DNA from: Dehalococcoidia bacterium UBA3254
GTDB lineage: Bacteria; Chloroflexota; Dehalococcoidia; Dehalococcoidales; UBA3254
Reading direction: 5' to 3'
Length of the DNA stretch: 10,193 nucleotides
Assembly: GCA_002362735.1 (NCBI GenBank)
Contig: DEUU01000023.1
Location: 1-10,193, forward strand
Under the pieces are notes generated by a model. That model worked only from the letters and a program-made list of their open reading frames with translations, was not told the DNA's origin and did no database searches. A program made the position numbers and the translations under genes. Below are positions 1 through 6,624 of this stretch, piece by piece (the stretch's first letter is position 1; each line of letters begins with the position of its first letter).

Positions 1-262
1 GCAAAGCTTCTTTTATAGCCATTTTTTCATCAGTTAATTTCAGATTGTCAAGATTTTTGCTCTCATTGAGCCTGACCCACCAGAGATTATCAATTCCAAC
101 GGGCTGATGAGCTAGATTCCTTTCACTCGCCGCATCAGGCTCCATAAAATGAATTTCCATATCATGAAGCAGGTGCTCATGAACCATAGTCGTTCCTAAA
201 GAATTACCATCCACAATTCCCAGGACGGTTTGTACTTTTCCGACGAGATTTTCTCTTTTCAT
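1..262 (-). CDS. Phosphotriesterase-family metallohydrolase, N-terminal part (cut by window edge)
   Basis: The first 87 codons of a gene that continues beyond the left edge. The product begins MKRENLVGKVQTVLGIVDG and runs into GTTMVHEHLL. This is the N-terminal signature of the phosphotriesterase (PTE) family of amidohydrolases: a 'vqTvlG' strand, then 'lG.T..HEHl'. His28 and His30 form the HxH pair that binds the first metal ion. The ATG at 262-260 follows an AGAGGA ribosome site at about 275-281. Family members hydrolyse phosphotriesters, lactones or related esters; the rest of the active site lies outside the window, so the substrate cannot be judged. The gene lies 71 nt after the MmgE/PrpD gene on the same strand and is probably the next gene of that operon, where a lactonase-type or hydrolytic step would fit better than organophosphate hydrolysis (inference). 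Family call firm, function open. Confidence 0.85.
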   Translation of the reverse strand, partial: MKRENLVGKVQTVLGIVDGNSLGTTMVHEHLLHDMEIHFMEPDAASERNLAHQPVGIDNLWWVRLNESKNLDNLKLTDEKMAIKEAL

Positions 263-333
263 ATTGAAATTAATTCCTCTCGATATTACAAGACAAGTTT
301 CTCAATGATTTTTGACTTCAGCTACAGGCGCTG

Positions 334-1722
334 CTACGCCACCAATAGCTCCACAATTCTGCTCACTTTATCGATTTCCTCTAAATTTTCCAATAATTTC
401 AAAGCTTTCTGGATCTTAGCTTTGGGTACTGCCTGAGAAAAGACGGCATTATTCAAGAATTTTGTTTTGAGTTCGTCCATTGATAGCGGTTTTTTTAAGG
501 GATCGCCTTTGGGCGTATCATTGCTTTCGCAGAATTCTTGTCCATTACTCAATTTAATCCAGATTTTAGCGTTAAGGCCTGGTTCATTTAACGCAGATAA
601 TCGTATTTTGCTGATGAGTCCATTTATTTCAAGATCGCGTACAGCTTCATCCGAAAAGTGTTCGGGTTTACAACTTTGCCTTAGCAAAGCATTCGCTGCA
701 ATATACTGGAAGTTAAAGGCTGCACTGGCCTGAGGGAAGTCTCCGATGCGGAAAGACTGTCCCAGAAAATTATCTATATCCCTCTGGGGTACAAAAAGTA
801 TTATTTCATCTATATCCTTTAATTTTAGGTCGTGTTTGCGGACGACATCAAGGGTACAGTCAATGGTCGAGTGTGACCCTCGGCAGCTGGGATAGGGTTT
901 AAAGGTTGCGTGAGTGTAATATTTCTTGCCCAGATCCTTGGTTAGAATTTCCGGATTTACACAGCCTCCGGTATAAAGGCGAAAATAGCCGAACTTGCCG
1001 AGCAAAGCATCTTCAGGGCCAGTCCATCCGGCTTTAGCCAGTTGGGCTGAAATAATCCCGTTTCGGGCTGCCAGTCCCTGAGGTAATTTAAAAGCGGTGG
1101 TGGCATCCCATATGCTTTGAAAGCTCCCGGCTAATTGATTCAAAACCAGGCTGAATGCATTTCTCATCTGAAGCTCGGTCAAGCCCAATAGACGCCCGGC
1201 AATCGCGGTAGCTCCAAACATATTTATAGTACCGGTATTGTCCCAGCCGCGGCTGAAATCAAAACCCGAGGCAGCCAGTATTCGTGATGCGATATCATCA
1301 CCAACTATTAAGGCCGTAATCAACTCTTTGCCGTTTATTCCTTTCATTTCACCTAAGGTAAGGGCGGTCATTACGGTTGTCCCGCTGATATGATTTGGTA
1401 GATCTTTATCTTCTACCAGAGTATTCACTGGCTCAAAATCGAAAGACCGTGCCAGGATGCTATTTACCATCGCTGCATTATGAGCCGGGACTTTCCCTCC
1501 CCAGGCCAAAATCGAGGCTTCCTCTTTGCCCCCCCACTCTTTGACTAACTCTACTAAAGCTGAATTTCCAACCGCCCTGGCACCACCAATTGCACAACCA
1601 AGAACATCAATAACCAATCTCCTGGCATTTTCTAATGTCACTTTATCGAAGTTTTCAAAGCGTGTTTCTAATACGTTAGTTGATAGTTCTTGAACAGGAG
1701 ACCTTTTTATATTAGTGCTCAC
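334..1722 (-). CDS. MmgE/PrpD family protein (2-methylcitrate dehydratase / cis-aconitate decarboxylase-like)
   Basis: A 462-residue protein of usual family length. The family includes 2-methylcitrate dehydratase (PrpD), cis-aconitate decarboxylase and iminodisuccinate epimerase, all acting on small di- or tricarboxylic acids without CoA. Family landmarks are visible in order: a helical N-terminal domain with VLGCAIGGA (about 40-48), NSILARSFDFE (87-97, Asp95), PNHISGTTV with His111, TAFKLPQGLAARNG with Lys212, and FKPYPSCRGSH with Lys275 and His284. These Asp, His and Lys positions match by eye the active-site residues described for cis-aconitate decarboxylase, so the enzyme is probably active. 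The start is a GTG at 1722-1720, five bases after a strong AGGAGG (1728-1733). It is cytoplasmic, with no signal peptide. It lies between the cupin and the phosphotriesterase-like gene, downstream of the TRAP genes, suggesting it dehydrates, isomerises or decarboxylates the imported acid (inference). The exact reaction cannot be told from sequence. Confidence 0.9.
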   Translation of the reverse strand: MSTNIKRSPVQELSTNVLETRFENFDKVTLENARRLVIDVLGCAIGGARAVGNSALVELVKEWGGKEEASILAWGGKVPAHNAAMVNSILARSFDFEPVNTLVEDKDLPNHISGTTVMTALTLGEMKGINGKELITALIVGDDIASRILAASGFDFSRGWDNTGTINMFGATAIAGRLLGLTELQMRNAFSLVLNQLAGSFQSIWDATTAFKLPQGLAARNGIISAQLAKAGWTGPEDALLGKFGYFRLYTGGCVNPEILTKDLGKKYYTHATFKPYPSCRGSHSTIDCTLDVVRKHDLKLKDIDEIILFVPQRDIDNFLGQSFRIGDFPQASAAFNFQYIAANALLRQSCKPEHFSDEAVRDLEINGLISKIRLSALNEPGLNAKIWIKLSNGQEFCESNDTPKGDPLKKPLSMDELKTKFLNNAVFSQAVPKAKIQKALKLLENLEEIDKVSRIVELLVA

Positions 1723-1755
1723 TGGTGCCTCCTCTAATGGCCATTTGTAATTTAT

Positions 1756-1917
1756 TCATTTTGTGCATTGGAAGATGGAATCAATCAGCTTCAGAGCATG
1801 TTTCATCACTACCCTATTTTTCAGATCAACCACCTCGATCTGCATCACATTTTGTCCGCAATATCGGATTGGCAATTTGTCAAAAATAATCCACTTTCCA
1901 GGGTGTTCCCGGAATAA
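1756..1917 (-). pseudogene. Possible remnant of a coding sequence between the cupin and MmgE/PrpD genes
   Basis: The 257-base gap between the two genes holds an open frame of 53 sense codons ending in TGA (1758-1756). Its translation looks protein-like: FREHPGKWIIFDKLPIRYCG, followed by a helical, charged C-terminus that ends SIFQCTK. There is no start codon with a ribosome site; the only in-frame ATG codons are internal and unsupported. The same frame upstream is broken by TAA (1920-1918) and, about 14 codons earlier, by TAG. It could be the decayed 3' end of a former operon gene, or chance; an open stretch of this length is not rare. I do not recognise the protein. Confidence 0.22.
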
Positions 1918-1979
1918 TTAGAAGGGATTATATATGAACCAGGCTCGATAAATGGACCGCTATGGACTAAGTCCGTAGT

Positions 1980-2465
1980 CTACTTTTTATCAGTGTTACT
2001 TCTTGGCTTCGGCTTTATCCCTCTGAGTTCTTGATCATAAGCCACGCCGGGTGTGCCATCGACATACGTTCTGGAATACTCGCCGGTCACGTCAATTTCC
2101 ATAAAAATAAAGGGTTTGCCCACCCTTTTAAAATTAAGCGGACAATGGTAAACGCCTGCGGGGATAGTTATAGCTGAAGGACAATTGAAGGTAATAACTT
2201 CAGCTTCCTCATCTTTGCCTACTGTTAGTTCTATCTCTGCATCGAATTCGCGTACGTTGTACGGGTTAGTTCCCAGAAACAAGAGGACTTGAGGATATTC
2301 ATGATTATGACTTTTCGGCGGCATGAGAAACGGTTTTACAACGGGTTGAAAAGCTACCAGTACACCGCAATTTAATTCATTATCGTGGAGCGACACGGAT
2401 TCTGCATCGAATACTTTTCGATACGGATTTTTCACTACTAATTTCTCGTATTTAGATCCTGCCAT
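1980..2465 (-). CDS. Small cupin-domain protein of unknown function
   Basis: A 161-residue protein with one cupin beta-barrel. The first cupin motif is seen in PKSHNHEYPQVLLFLGTNP, with His53, His55 and probably Glu56 as metal ligands. The second is in ITIPAGVYHCPLNF, with His107. The pattern 'H.HeypqvL.FlGtNP' followed by an acidic 'aEIel..G' and 'iPaGvyHcPl' resembles an uncharacterised cupin family often found near catabolic genes of anaerobes. Four candidate ligands are present, so metal binding is likely. The start ATG at 2465 is preceded by AAGGAG with a longer-than-usual gap of about 11 bases. It lies 57 nt after dctM on the same strand. Possible roles are a small isomerase, decarboxylase or epimerase, or a binding protein for a pathway acid (inference). 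The TAG stop is followed by 44 more open codons in frame before a TGA; see rejected items. Confidence 0.8.
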   Translation of the reverse strand: MAGSKYEKLVVKNPYRKVFDAESVSLHDNELNCGVLVAFQPVVKPFLMPPKSHNHEYPQVLLFLGTNPYNVREFDAEIELTVGKDEEAEVITFNCPSAITIPAGVYHCPLNFKRVGKPFIFMEIDVTGEYSRTYVDGTPGVAYDQELRGIKPKPRSNTDKK

Positions 2466-2522
2466 TTTTTGTTGATCTCCTTTAGTGTTATTTTTTATAT
2501 TCGGTTTTCACGATTTACAATA

Positions 2523-3824
2523 TTATCCACTGGTCATGAGATTAGGGAGCCAGAGGCTTAACTGAGGGAAGGCTACCAGGATAACCAGGAAAATACCCAG
2601 AGCAATCAAAAATGGGACCGCCCCTTTAATAAGCTGATTGGTTTTAATATTAAAGACATTACGCATAAAGAACAGATTGATGCCCATGGGAGGGGTTATC
2701 AGCCCTATTTCCAGGTTAACCACGTAAAGTACTCCGAACCATACCAGGTCCAGTCCAAGGGAGGTTAACAGCGGAGCAAAGATGGGGATGGTCAGGATAG
2801 TGATGGTAATGGCATCGAACAGGCAGCCCAGGATTAGATAAAGGATCATGATAGCTACTAACACCATGATGGGAGCTACATGCAAAGAGCTAATGAACCC
2901 CCCCAGAGCATCGCTCACCCCGGCACTGGCCAGCATATAAGAAAAGAAAGAAGCCGAAACGATAATGACCAGCATCATGGAATTGATGACAGCGGCTTCG
3001 ATCATAGCCCGGAACAGGCTTCTCATCCGCAGATGAAAGACAGCGACGGCGATGAGGACGATGACGACACAGCCTACTCCTGCCGCTTCGGTAGGGGTAG
3101 CAATACCAAAGAAGATCGAACCAATGATAGCCACCATCACTATCACTACGGGCCAGACCTTGCCCAAAGACTTGAAGCGGACGCTCCAGGAGGCAGGTTC
3201 TGCGGCTGGGCCCAGTTTAGGATTTCTCCAGCAGACAATGATCGGGACCGCTGCCAGCATAATGGCTAAGACGATGCCGGGAAGAATACCGGCGATTAAG
3301 AGATGGCCCACCGAAACATTAGCAATAACCCCGAAGATAATAAAGGGAGTGCTGGGTGGGATCAGGGGGCCGAGAACACCCCCGCACATCAGGCCTCCCA
3401 GAGCCAGATTACGATCATACCCGTACCTTTGAAACTCAGGATCGGCTACCTTACCCAGGGTTACGATGGCTGCTCCGCTGACTCCCACCGTAGCCGCAAT
3501 TAAAGCTTCGCCTAAGATAGTAGCGCTGATTAAGGACCCACGAATACCGGCAACCCAGTTTCGGGCTACCCGGTAAAGGTCTTCTCCCATGGTGGTTTCA
3601 GTAATGATACAGGCCATCAACACAAAAAGAGGCAACGGGGTCCAGGAGAAGTTATAGAAATACGAAAATGTAATCAGTCCCATTTTCTGGAGAGCCATGG
3701 GTCCGAAAGCAAGTGTTCCAAAGATGACGGTGCTAAATCCAACAGCGAAAGCGACAGGCACGCCCAGCAAAAGAAAGAAGAGCATACCTACTATACATAG
3801 TATTGCCGCAAGACCGTAATCCAT
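2523..3824 (-). CDS. dctM: TRAP transporter large permease (DctM type)
   Basis: The large, channel-forming membrane subunit of a tripartite ATP-independent periplasmic transporter, which uses an ion gradient (usually sodium) to import organic acids. The 433-residue protein is almost entirely hydrophobic, with about 12 predicted membrane segments. Family motifs are clear: GVPVAFAVG near residue 21, GVSGAA (114-119), LGPLIPPSTPFIIFG (151-165), and near the C-terminus LGCLFDAIT and GLITPPMGINLFF. The chosen start is the ATG at 3824-3822 (MDYGLAAIL), because TAAGGAG lies six bases before it (3831-3837). A longer start at 3851 adds MMFRYKENI and has no comparable site. It lies 42 nt after dctQ, as expected of a TRAP operon. 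The TRAP permease assignment is firm; substrate is unknown. Confidence 0.95.
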   Translation of the reverse strand: MDYGLAAILCIVGMLFFLLLGVPVAFAVGFSTVIFGTLAFGPMALQKMGLITFSYFYNFSWTPLPLFVLMACIITETTMGEDLYRVARNWVAGIRGSLISATILGEALIAATVGVSGAAIVTLGKVADPEFQRYGYDRNLALGGLMCGGVLGPLIPPSTPFIIFGVIANVSVGHLLIAGILPGIVLAIMLAAVPIIVCWRNPKLGPAAEPASWSVRFKSLGKVWPVVIVMVAIIGSIFFGIATPTEAAGVGCVVIVLIAVAVFHLRMRSLFRAMIEAAVINSMMLVIIVSASFFSYMLASAGVSDALGGFISSLHVAPIMVLVAIMILYLILGCLFDAITITILTIPIFAPLLTSLGLDLVWFGVLYVVNLEIGLITPPMGINLFFMRNVFNIKTNQLIKGAVPFLIALGIFLVILVAFPQLSLWLPNLMTSG

Positions 3825-3866
3825 GATATTCTCCTTATACCTGAACATCACTCCTGTAAATTGCCA

Positions 3867-4406
3867 TCAAACGGTACTCCTCTGAGTTTCCGGGGTGGGA
3901 GCAGGTGATTTGATATGCACGACTGCTCGAATCAAACGGATCAGGAGGATAAAACAGAAGAAACCATAGCCGATTGGGATAAAGATTTTAACTGGGAAGA
4001 GAGGGATGGGCCAGGCTGAGAGGCTGACCTCCCCGAAATGGAGAGACCGCATGGCATCGCCAAAGCTGATCCAGGAGAGAATACCGAAGAAAGTGATGCC
4101 TAAGATTGGGCCAACGATATTGAGGACGATATGCTTAAGGGTTTTGGGAAAGTTAACCAGCAGTAAATCACAGCGCAGAAGGCGGTCCTGCCTTTCTACC
4201 AGGGCCAGAGCTAAAACAAAGCTGAGCAATAAGAAGGCTTTACTGAGTTCATAAGAGATAGGTTCGGGGCTTCTGAAAGCATAGCGTCGGGTAGCGCCGT
4301 AGGTTGAAAGGAAAGCCATCACGAGCATCATGATGCCGGAAAAGCCGGCGAAGCCCAGGCAGATACGTTCGATCCATTGGTCAATTGTCTTGAATAATTT
4401 ATCCAT
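3867..4406 (-). CDS. dctQ: TRAP transporter small permease (DctQ type)
   Basis: The small membrane subunit of the TRAP transporter, which pairs with DctM and helps dock the binding protein. The 179-residue protein has four hydrophobic segments, at roughly residues 18-38, 55-70, 88-110 and 132-162. It carries the family landmarks RRYAFRSPEPISYELSK and, after the second segment, the charged stretch ERQDRLLRCDLLL, matching the usual 'g.hi.vDll' region. The start is set at the ATG 4406-4404 (MDKLFKTID), nine bases after AAGGAG (4416-4421). An upstream ATG at 4424 (MKEIVT...) would place that ribosome site inside the gene. It is separated from dctP by 163 nt containing a long hairpin, so its level relative to the binding protein may be lowered by processing or attenuation. 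Confidence 0.93.
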   Translation of the reverse strand: MDKLFKTIDQWIERICLGFAGFSGIMMLVMAFLSTYGATRRYAFRSPEPISYELSKAFLLLSFVLALALVERQDRLLRCDLLLVNFPKTLKHIVLNIVGPILGITFFGILSWISFGDAMRSLHFGEVSLSAWPIPLFPVKIFIPIGYGFFCFILLIRLIRAVVHIKSPAPTPETQRSTV

Positions 4407-4496
4407 CGTTACGATCTCCTTCAACCGAAAAACCAGAGATAGGATGTTCTAGTATCCTTCAGGCCGGGCTCAGTCGAAAATTCCTTAAATTTCGAG

Positions 4497-4529
4497 TCAA
4501 GGCAGGCTCAGACTCTGAGCCTGCCTTGA
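4497..4529 (-). repeat. Perfect 15-bp inverted repeat between dctP and dctQ (mRNA hairpin)
   Basis: Bases 4497-4511 and 4515-4529 are exact reverse complements around a three-base loop. The arm on the plus strand is TCAAGGCAGGCTCAG. On the transcribed minus strand no uridine run follows, so it is not a classic intrinsic terminator. It lies about 40 bases after the dctP stop. Such intercistronic hairpins often protect the 3' end of a binding-protein message so that more of it is made than of the membrane subunits; that role is inferred. Confidence 0.75.
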
Positions 4530-4569
4530 TCTATTACTTATTTAAACCGAAGGACGGGTGATCGGAAGG

Positions 4570-5664
4570 TTATTTGGCAGTCGAAGGATATTTGGCGTTA
4601 GCCTCATCTGCTACTTTCTTTATCTGAGCGCCAATGTCCCCGAACTTGGCGATTTCTGCCAGGGTTCCGGGATAAGCCAGGGCTTTCCATCTCTCATACT
4701 CAGTCTTGGGCAGATCGTAGAATACCATTCCTTTTTGAGCCAGATCGGGGTTCGCAGTTTCGGGCAAATGCAGGAAATATTGACTGAGGTCAGATGCAAG
4801 CTGGCTCATGTGTGTCTTCGCTAGATTTTGGATGTCCGGCGGCATTTTTTTGTAGGCATCCAGATTGATATTAATAGAATAGACACTTCCCAGAGCAAAA
4901 AAGGTGGTCATGTTCTTGGCGATTTCATATAATTTAGCTATTCGAACGTACTGGGGGGCTACAGTTTTCGCATTTATGATGCCTTTCTGAAGGTTGGAGT
5001 AGTCCTCGGTAAAGTCCACCACGATCCCGTTAGCCCCTAAAGTCTTAAACAATCCGGCCATGGGAGGAGTGTCGCAGCCGATATTCATGCCTTTCATGTC
5101 CTCGAGAGTATGGATCGGCTTGGTGGAGATAAGACCTAAACCGCCGATGAAAATACAACCCAACGTCGTCTGGTTTTGTCTCGACTCTAAAATCTTGGCA
5201 TAGATGGGCTGTAACCCGATTTCAGCATAAGCATTAGCGCCGCCGCTTTCAAAGAGGAAAGGTAACTCGGCGATACCGAATTCAGGCACATCACCGGAGT
5301 AACCGGCCGGCGGGATAATCCCACCTTCAACAGCGCCGGTACGGATATCACCCATCATGGCTGGGAACTGGTCCAGTTGTCCGCCGGGGAACATCTGCAT
5401 TTTATAGGCGCCTTTGGTTTCGGCATTGAATTTATCCATCTCTGCCTGGGCCTTGACCAGCAGATCATCTCCTGCGGGTACGGGAGTAGTGAAGCGGAGC
5501 AGTACCTGTTTGACTGCCGGGGTAGTGGATGCCGGTGCCTGGGTGGTTTGGGTTGGCTGGGTTGTAGTCGATGGTGTGCTGGAGCAGGCGGTGATCATAG
5601 TCATCGATGTCAATACTACAATCAAGAGAACGGATAAGAGAACAAGTAACCTTTTATTGTGCAT
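4570..5664 (-). CDS. dctP: TRAP transporter solute-binding lipoprotein (DctP type)
   Basis: The extracytoplasmic substrate-binding subunit of the TRAP system. The 364-residue product starts with a lipoprotein signal (KR, then a long hydrophobic stretch, then MITAC), so Cys27 should be lipidated and the protein anchored outside the membrane. A flexible linker rich in Thr, Ser, Pro and Gln follows (28-50). The binding domain starts at VLLRFTTPVPAGD and shows MFPGGQL (91-97), GYSGDVPEFGIAELPFLF (121-138), HTLEDMKGMNIGCDTP (185-200) and LQKGIINAKT (225-234). The alignment 'lkGmkiR' to KGMNIG puts Gly196 where most family members carry the arginine that clamps the substrate carboxylate. The ATG at 5664 is preceded by AAGGAGG at optimal distance. 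It is the first gene of the minus-strand operon, with a promoter about 210 bases upstream. Confidence 0.94.
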   Translation of the reverse strand: MHNKRLLVLLSVLLIVVLTSMTMITACSSTPSTTTQPTQTTQAPASTTPAVKQVLLRFTTPVPAGDDLLVKAQAEMDKFNAETKGAYKMQMFPGGQLDQFPAMMGDIRTGAVEGGIIPPAGYSGDVPEFGIAELPFLFESGGANAYAEIGLQPIYAKILESRQNQTTLGCIFIGGLGLISTKPIHTLEDMKGMNIGCDTPPMAGLFKTLGANGIVVDFTEDYSNLQKGIINAKTVAPQYVRIAKLYEIAKNMTTFFALGSVYSININLDAYKKMPPDIQNLAKTHMSQLASDLSQYFLHLPETANPDLAQKGMVFYDLPKTEYERWKALAYPGTLAEIAKFGDIGAQIKKVADEANAKYPSTAK

Positions 5665-5842
5665 TTAAACCTCCTTATAAATACTAACCCGATTCATGAA
5701 TATTAAATACTGGTCAGTTCCATTTATAGCGGCTAATTACGATTACTTTTGATAATTGTATTTCAACCGGTATTCGAACAGCAAGTTAGAATTTATTAGA
5801 AAAATTAACTCTCATCTATTTAATAAATTTCGATGCGTAGTC

Positions 5843-5864
5843 CTATTGGAAGTCATACCGATAG
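5843..5864. promoter_or_regulatory. Inverted repeat, probable repressor operator
   Basis: CTATTGG (5843-5849) and CCGATAG (5858-5864) form a seven-base inverted repeat with one mismatch and an eight-base spacer. On the minus strand it would lie at about +9 to +31 of the transcript from the strong promoter, where a bound repressor would block initiation. The IclR-type regulator encoded nearby is a candidate ligand, but the motif is not repeated in front of iclR itself. Confidence 0.4.
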
Positions 5865-5879
5865 AATGAACTTGAGCTA

Positions 5880-5907
5880 ATTATAGCAGAAGCATCTATG
5901 TTGTCAA
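5880..5907 (-). promoter_or_regulatory. Consensus sigma70-type promoter for the dctPQM operon
   Basis: On the minus strand the sequence reads TTGACA (5907-5902), a 16-base spacer, then TATAAT (5885-5880), with TGC directly before the -10 giving an extended -10. All twelve core bases match consensus. The predicted start of transcription is near 5873, about 209 bases before the dctP ATG. The next genes on this strand follow with no other strong promoter seen. Confidence 0.7.
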
Positions 5908-5986
5908 TAATTCATTAAAAATTATTGCCTTAATAATAATACGTCATGCCGCGTAAATTGAGAAGTTGATAATGAGAATACGCCAA

Positions 5987-6349
5987 TTAAAATACAATAA
6001 ATTCGTCTACGGCAACTTTGACGATATGGTTGGGTTTCATATTCCTGGCCGCCATCTCCTGCGACCATTGATCGAAAAGTTCCCCTGAATCTATAATCTC
6101 GGCTTTACCCCATATCCTGCATCCCTTGCGTTCCGGCATTTTCAAGCAAATTATCGAAATATAAGGGTTCTCTTCAAGATTAGAAATGGTTCTGGGAGAT
6201 CGAACATCGGCGAAAACTACATGCTCATCGTCAACTACTCTCAGAGAACCCTTGGGTGAAACATTGGGACGCCCTGATTTGCTGGCAGTGGCAATTATTG
6301 CCGGTCCACACTCGGCTATGGTCTTTTTAACCTCTGCAGACATCTTCAT
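5987..6349 (-). CDS. Pyridoxamine 5'-phosphate oxidase-like FMN-binding protein
   Basis: A 120-residue protein of the small FMN split-barrel fold. The order of segments is typical of the family: an N-terminal helix; the strands AIIATASKSGRPNVSPKGSL (about 18-37), where 'G.PnvsPkg' is characteristic; VVFADVRSPRTISNLEENPYISI (49-71); and CRIWGKAEII (77-86). Members bind FMN or related cofactors and act as small oxidoreductases or flavin carriers; true pyridoxamine phosphate oxidases are longer, so that activity should not be assumed. The ATG at 6349 follows AAGGAG (about 6360-6365) with a gap near ten bases. It has its own upstream region shared with the divergent iclR and is separated from dctP by 322 bases, so it is probably a separate unit. 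Its link to the pathway is unclear. Confidence 0.82.
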   Translation of the reverse strand: MKMSAEVKKTIAECGPAIIATASKSGRPNVSPKGSLRVVDDEHVVFADVRSPRTISNLEENPYISIICLKMPERKGCRIWGKAEIIDSGELFDQWSQEMAARNMKPNHIVKVAVDEFIVF

Positions 6350-6453
6350 TGAAAACCATCTCCTTTCGTTTTTTATTTACGAGGTATCTAAAAGTAATTC
6401 AATTTTACCATTTTATGGGAATGATGTGACAGTTTCTCAATCCTAAGGAGGCG

Positions 6454-6497
6454 ATAAATCCGCATTATGGATAATTTCTACAACATTATGGATTTAT
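6454..6497. promoter_or_regulatory. Paired direct and inverted repeats upstream of iclR, candidate regulator binding site
   Basis: ATAAATCC (6454-6461) and GGATTTAT (6490-6497) are exact reverse complements. Inside this pair, CATTATGGAT occurs twice (6463-6472 and 6484-6493) with starts 21 bases apart, two turns of the helix. This is a plausible double site for a dimeric or tetrameric regulator such as the adjacent IclR protein, overlapping the -35 region of a TATAAT at 6512-6517. Assignment to IclR is inferred from position. Confidence 0.45.
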
Positions 6498-6553
6498 GAT
6501 TCAAAATATACTATAATAAGCCTATATAACAACGTCTCTGGTATCATATATCT

Positions 6554-6581
6554 TTGAATAAGACTCGTCAGCCAATATAAC
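6554..6581 (+). promoter_or_regulatory. Possible promoter of iclR
   Basis: TTGAAT (6554-6559), a 16-base spacer and TATAAC (6576-6581) give a fair sigma70-type match, with transcription expected near 6588, about 37 bases before the GTG start. The TATAAT at 6512-6517 is a competing -10 with a poor -35 (TGGATT, 6489-6494) inside the repeat cluster. Confidence 0.35.
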
Positions 6582-6624
6582 TTAAATTTTAATATAGTCT
6601 GTTTTTCGATTAGAAAGAGGATTT

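Larger units (their letters stand above)
5665..5986. other. Intergenic region carrying the operon promoter and a long leader
   Basis: A 322-base AT-rich stretch without a gene, between the dctP start and the stop of the FMN-binding protein gene. On the minus strand it holds the promoter (5880-5907), an inverted repeat just downstream (5843-5864), and a leader of about 209 bases to the dctP ATG, ending in a strong ribosome site. Near 5920-5945 there is an AT-only hairpin (ATTATT, loop AAGGC, AATAAT, then T's on the minus strand), which could weakly terminate the 5987-6349 gene. I see no known riboswitch motif in the leader. Confidence 0.6.
6350..6624. other. Divergent control region between the FMN-binding protein gene and iclR
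   Basis: A 275-base AT-rich region serving two divergent genes. It contains the ribosome site of the left gene, a repeat cluster at 6454-6497, a possible -10 (TATAAT, 6512-6517) just after that cluster, and a second possible plus-strand promoter, TTGAAT (6554-6559), 16 bases, TATAAC (6576-6581). No clear -35/-10 pair was found for the left gene. An AAGGAGG at 6445-6451 has no properly spaced start codon. Confidence 0.5.

Noticed and set aside
1845..1979. In-frame extension of the cupin gene past its TAG stop (44 codons to a TGA), suggesting UAG readthrough or pyrrolysine.
   Set aside because: An open stretch of this length after a stop is common by chance, the cupin fold is complete before the TAG, and no pyrrolysine genes are in the window.
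2880..3503. Several plus-strand open frames of 66-129 codons antisense to dctM.
   Set aside because: They are low-complexity or charged shadows of a membrane protein gene, with no ribosome sites or recognisable domains; the minus-strand DctM match is decisive.
5377..5668. Plus-strand open frames opposite the start of dctP.
   Set aside because: They are the complement of the signal peptide and Thr-rich linker of the lipoprotein, giving Gly/Val/Cys-rich translations with no family resemblance.
6445..6497. Strong AAGGAGG (6445-6451) followed by a possible 10-codon leader peptide starting at the ATG 6467.
   Set aside because: The gap of 15 bases is too long for normal initiation, and the ATG lies within the repeat cluster, which explains the sequence better.
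5665..6624. Cobalamin riboswitch controlling the B12-dependent genes.
   Set aside because: I found no B12-box-like or conserved core motif in the leaders of dctP, iclR or the mutase genes.
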